NCBI GenBank assembly: GCA_028871475.1
Contig: JAGWMZ010000009.1
Location: forward strand, 1-64,000
Length of the DNA stretch: 64,000 bases
Source: Sphingomonadales bacterium
GTDB taxonomy: Bacteria; Pseudomonadota; Alphaproteobacteria; Sphingomonadales; Sphingomonadaceae
Reading direction: 5' to 3'
Shown: positions 61,997-64,000 of the stretch, piece by piece
Position numbering within the stretch: the stretch's first letter is position 1
Layout: every line of letters starts with the position of its first letter
The notes under the pieces: generated by a model
What the model saw: the letters and a program-made list of their open reading frames with translations, nothing else
Database searches by the model: none
What the model was told of the DNA's origin: nothing
Position numbers and translations under genes: made by a program

Positions 61997-62722
61997 ATGC
62001 GTTCCATCCTGCCCCGCCCCCGCCCCGAACACGGCCTGCTCTTTCGCATTGCGCGGCGCGGTGCCATCGGCGTGATCTGGTTCGTGCTGATCACCGTCGG
62101 CTGGGCGCTGCTTTACCGCGTGGTGCCCGCCCCCATCACCGCCACCATGGTGATGGACCCCAATGGCTTCACCAAGGACTGGACCCCCATCAGCCATATC
62201 GACCGCGACATGGTCGACGCCGTCATCGCAGGCGAGGATGCGCGTTTCTGCCAACACCACGGCTTTGACGGCGACGGCATCGCCTTTGCCCTGCGCCGCG
62301 ACCTCTCCGGCCATGGCGGCAAGCTGCGTGGCGGCTCCACCATCAGCCAGCAGACGGCCAAGAACGTCTTCCTGTGGCAGGGCACGGGCTGGACGCGCTA
62401 TCTGCGCAAGGGGCTGGAGACCTGGTTCACGCTGGTGATCGAAACCGTCTGGCCCAAGCGGCGGATCATGGAAATGTACCTCAACGTGGCGGAAACCGGC
62501 ATCGGCACCTATGGCGTGGAAGCCGCCTCACAGCGTTATTTCGGCCACAGCGCCGCCCATCTCTCCAGCATCGAAGCCGGGCGCATCGCCGCTGCCCTGC
62601 CCAGCCCCAAGAAACGCGCCGTCATCGACCCCAGCGGTTTCACCCGGCGCCACGGCAATGCCATCGCCCGGCGGACCACGGTGGTGCGCAGTGGCGATCT
62701 GGATGGATGCGTTTATCCCTAA
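61997..62722 (+). CDS. mtgA: monofunctional peptidoglycan glycosyltransferase
   Basis: A 241-residue GT51 enzyme that polymerises lipid II into glycan strands. One N-terminal helix (IGVIWFVLITVGWALLYRVV). Catalytic Glu in VIAGEDARFCQHHGFDGDGI (EDxxFxxHxG motif 1), then GGSTISQQTAKNVFLW (motif 2), RKGLETWFTLVIETVWPKRR (motif 3, second Glu) and EMYLNVAETGIGTYGVEAAS (motif 4). Complete for the family. ATG 61997. Confidence 0.95.
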   Translation: MRSILPRPRPEHGLLFRIARRGAIGVIWFVLITVGWALLYRVVPAPITATMVMDPNGFTKDWTPISHIDRDMVDAVIAGEDARFCQHHGFDGDGIAFALRRDLSGHGGKLRGGSTISQQTAKNVFLWQGTGWTRYLRKGLETWFTLVIETVWPKRRIMEMYLNVAETGIGTYGVEAASQRYFGHSAAHLSSIEAGRIAAALPSPKKRAVIDPSGFTRRHGNAIARRTTVVRSGDLDGCVYP

Positions 62723-62726
62723 GGCA

Positions 62727-62998
62727 GAAAGGAAGATGCGAGGGCCATCGCCCTCGCGCTCCCATTAGTTTGGAGAGGGAGCACGAAATTGCAACGGCGC
62801 GCCAGCATCGCGGCGCCGCAGGCATAATAACGATAGCGCTGCGTTGGCGAACCCATGCCTGCGGCGCGGCGAACATTGCGCTGACGCCGAACCCGTGGCG
62901 CAACGCTGACAACGCAAGGGAGCGCGAGGGCGCCTCTGCTTGTCGCGTGCGACAAGCGCGCGCTTGATGGCCCTCGCATCTTCCTTCTCTCCTTTTAA
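62727..62998. repeat. REPIN-like palindromic element B
   Basis: The 340-base gap after mtgA contains no gene. It is a composite of inverted repeats: GCGAGGGC-CATC-GCCCTCGC (62738-62757); CGCCGCAGGCAT (near 62814-62825) with ATGCCTGCGGCG (near 62853-62866); and at the other end the reverse complement of element A (about 62865-62998, with GCTTGTCGCGTGCGACAAGC near 62938-62957). Element edges both carry the GATGCGAGGGCCATC motif, facing each other. This is typical of REP doublets mobilised as REPINs. Confidence 0.75.
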
Positions 62999-63007
62999 CC
63001 CCCAACG

Positions 63008-63034
63008 AAAAAGGGCGCCCCTTGCGGAGCGCCC
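63008..63034 (-). terminator. intrinsic terminator of the TonB-receptor gene
   Basis: On the minus strand: GGGCGC, 10-base loop, GCGCCC, followed by five U residues (plus-strand A-run at 63008-63012). Located 28 bases after the receptor's stop codon. Confidence 0.8.
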
Positions 63035-63061
63035 CCTTCCATTGGCCTTGATCGGGAAAGA

Positions 63062-64000
63062 TCAGAAAGCGACCGAGATCGAACCCGTGAAGGTGCGCGG
63101 GATCGGCAGATAGGCCGTCGTCGAGGGGTTGCTCGAGTAGTAGGCCGCCGTCGAACCATCGAAGCCGCCGACGTAGAACTTGTTGAACAGGTTCACGACG
63201 TTGAGCTGGAGGAAGGTGCCCTTGGGCGCGCCGACCTTGTTCAGATCCGCACGCAGCGACAGGTCCACCGTGGTGTAGGCGCCAACAGCGGCATTATCGA
63301 CCTTCGTGGTGCCCGAAAACACCGGCAGGTTCTGGTCGTTGATGTAACGCGAACCGGTGCGCTTGGCCTGCACGATCACGTCGAACAGGCTGACGTGGCC
63401 TTCAACGCGAGCGCCCAGTGTCGAAACGGGCGCGCCCGATTCACGCTTGCCGGCGGTCTGATAATAGGCCTCGGTGCCCGAGCAGGCGACCGAACCCGTC
63501 GAAATCGCGGCGGCGGCCTGGCTGGCGCAGGTGCCCGCATCGACATTGGCCACAATGCGTGACTTCATCAGCGAGGCGAAGGCGTAGAACGACAGTTCCT
63601 TGATCGGCTGGTAGTTCACGCTGCCGTCAAAACCGTATTTCTCCACCTTGCCGAGGTTACGGTAAATGGTGGTCTGCGTATCCTGGTCATAGGCCTGGGC
63701 CAGACGGTTCTGGAACAGCGTGTACCAGCCCGACAGTTGCACGGCCACCTTGCGCGAGTTGAAGCGCAGACCGGCGTCATAATTGTCGGTGGTTTCAGGC
63801 GTCGGATGGGCCGAGGCCGAATTCGCCGCGAAGTAGAAAGCGTTATAGAGGTTGTCGGTACCAGGAACCTGCATACCCTTCGAATAGTTGGCAAACATCG
63901 AGAGCTGCGGCGTGAACTTGAAGGTAAAGCCGGCCTGCGGCAGCACCCGGTTATAGTCGATCACGCGCTGCTGAGGTGCGGCGTAAGTGGGATGCGCGGT
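63062..64000 (-). CDS. TonB-dependent receptor, C-terminal part (runs off the window)
   Basis: The frame is open to the last base, giving 312 residues of the C-terminal beta-barrel. Visible strands and turns include FTFKFTPQLSMFANYSKGMQ, TTDNYDAGLRFNSRKVAVQL, and LQLNVVNLFNKFYVGGFDG (the conserved NLF(N/D) turn), ending FTGSISVAF with the C-terminal Phe for Bam-mediated assembly. A loop with two Cys (ANVDAGTCASQAAA, STGSVACSG) may be extracellular. Barrel only; the TonB box, plug and signal peptide lie beyond the window, so the ligand (siderophore, sugar or other) cannot be told. Confidence 0.92.
   Translation of the reverse strand, partial: TAHPTYAAPQQRVIDYNRVLPQAGFTFKFTPQLSMFANYSKGMQVPGTDNLYNAFYFAANSASAHPTPETTDNYDAGLRFNSRKVAVQLSGWYTLFQNRLAQAYDQDTQTTIYRNLGKVEKYGFDGSVNYQPIKELSFYAFASLMKSRIVANVDAGTCASQAAAAISTGSVACSGTEAYYQTAGKRESGAPVSTLGARVEGHVSLFDVIVQAKRTGSRYINDQNLPVFSGTTKVDNAAVGAYTTVDLSLRADLNKVGAPKGTFLQLNVVNLFNKFYVGGFDGSTAAYYSSNPSTTAYLPIPRTFTGSISVAF

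Overview
The window looks like chromosome of a sphingomonad alphaproteobacterium, most likely Novosphingobium or a close relative. This is inferred from the high-GC coding style, the Flp pilin pair, the TonB receptor, MtgA and TldD types, the ornithine-lipid genes and the bkd/sco gene order. The genus is a judgement and was not tested by comparison.

Layout. 0-0.5 kb: the end of an IS5-type transposase that has cut one flp pilin gene, beside an intact flp gene. 0.9-10.4 kb: core-type genes (three GT-C/GT87-like membrane proteins, a periplasmic Cache protein, an ACR3 arsenite-permease remnant, a MASE1-GGDEF cyclase, and asd preceded by a candidate Thr/Ile attenuator leader). 10.46-26.26 kb: a genomic island of about 15.8 kb in the 3' end of tRNA-Thr(CGT). 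It ends in a P4-type integrase, and a degenerate copy of the tRNA end sits at its far edge. Its left half is lower in GC and defence-like: a HARE-HTH gene overlapping a HEAT-repeat/PNP-nucleosidase gene, an AbiJ-like gene, a membrane protein with a frameshifted partner, and an XRE-ImmA/IrrE pair under a large nested palindrome. Its right half is plasmid/ICE-derived: ArdC, DUF2958, a ParB-like protein, a sigma-region-4-like protein, DUF6429, an AlpA-like HTH protein and the integrase.

26.4-46.5 kb: class Ia ribonucleotide reductase (nrdA, nrdB) with two NrdR-type boxes, nadB, an ABC ATPase, a GT4 glycosyltransferase, a CHCC zinc-finger protein, tldD, a TPP-dependent decarboxylase/synthase-like enzyme, a FUSC transporter, a DUF938 methyltransferase, an HNH protein, S-formylglutathione hydrolase, an autotransporter and olsB. 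46.5-54.2 kb: a PlsC-type acyltransferase (candidate OlsA), then a tightly coupled minus-strand operon (SPFH-SHOCT, two DUF4178 proteins, a small His/Gly membrane protein, a membrane-fused aminopropyltransferase, a Tat-signal flavin oxidoreductase and SpeD) that appears to link polyamine chemistry to the membrane. 54.6-60.7 kb: scoAB, purU and the branched-chain 2-oxoacid dehydrogenase genes, with similar inverted repeats upstream of scoA and bkd. 60.8-64 kb: a membrane protein, mtgA and the C-terminal part of a TonB-dependent receptor.

REP-like palindromic elements are spread through the core part (about 27.6, 46.5, 54.3-54.6 and 62.7-63.0 kb), two of them being long related copies in opposite orientation. 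The strongest candidate for a new system is the HARE-HTH plus HEAT-PNP gene pair at 11.0-14.0 kb.
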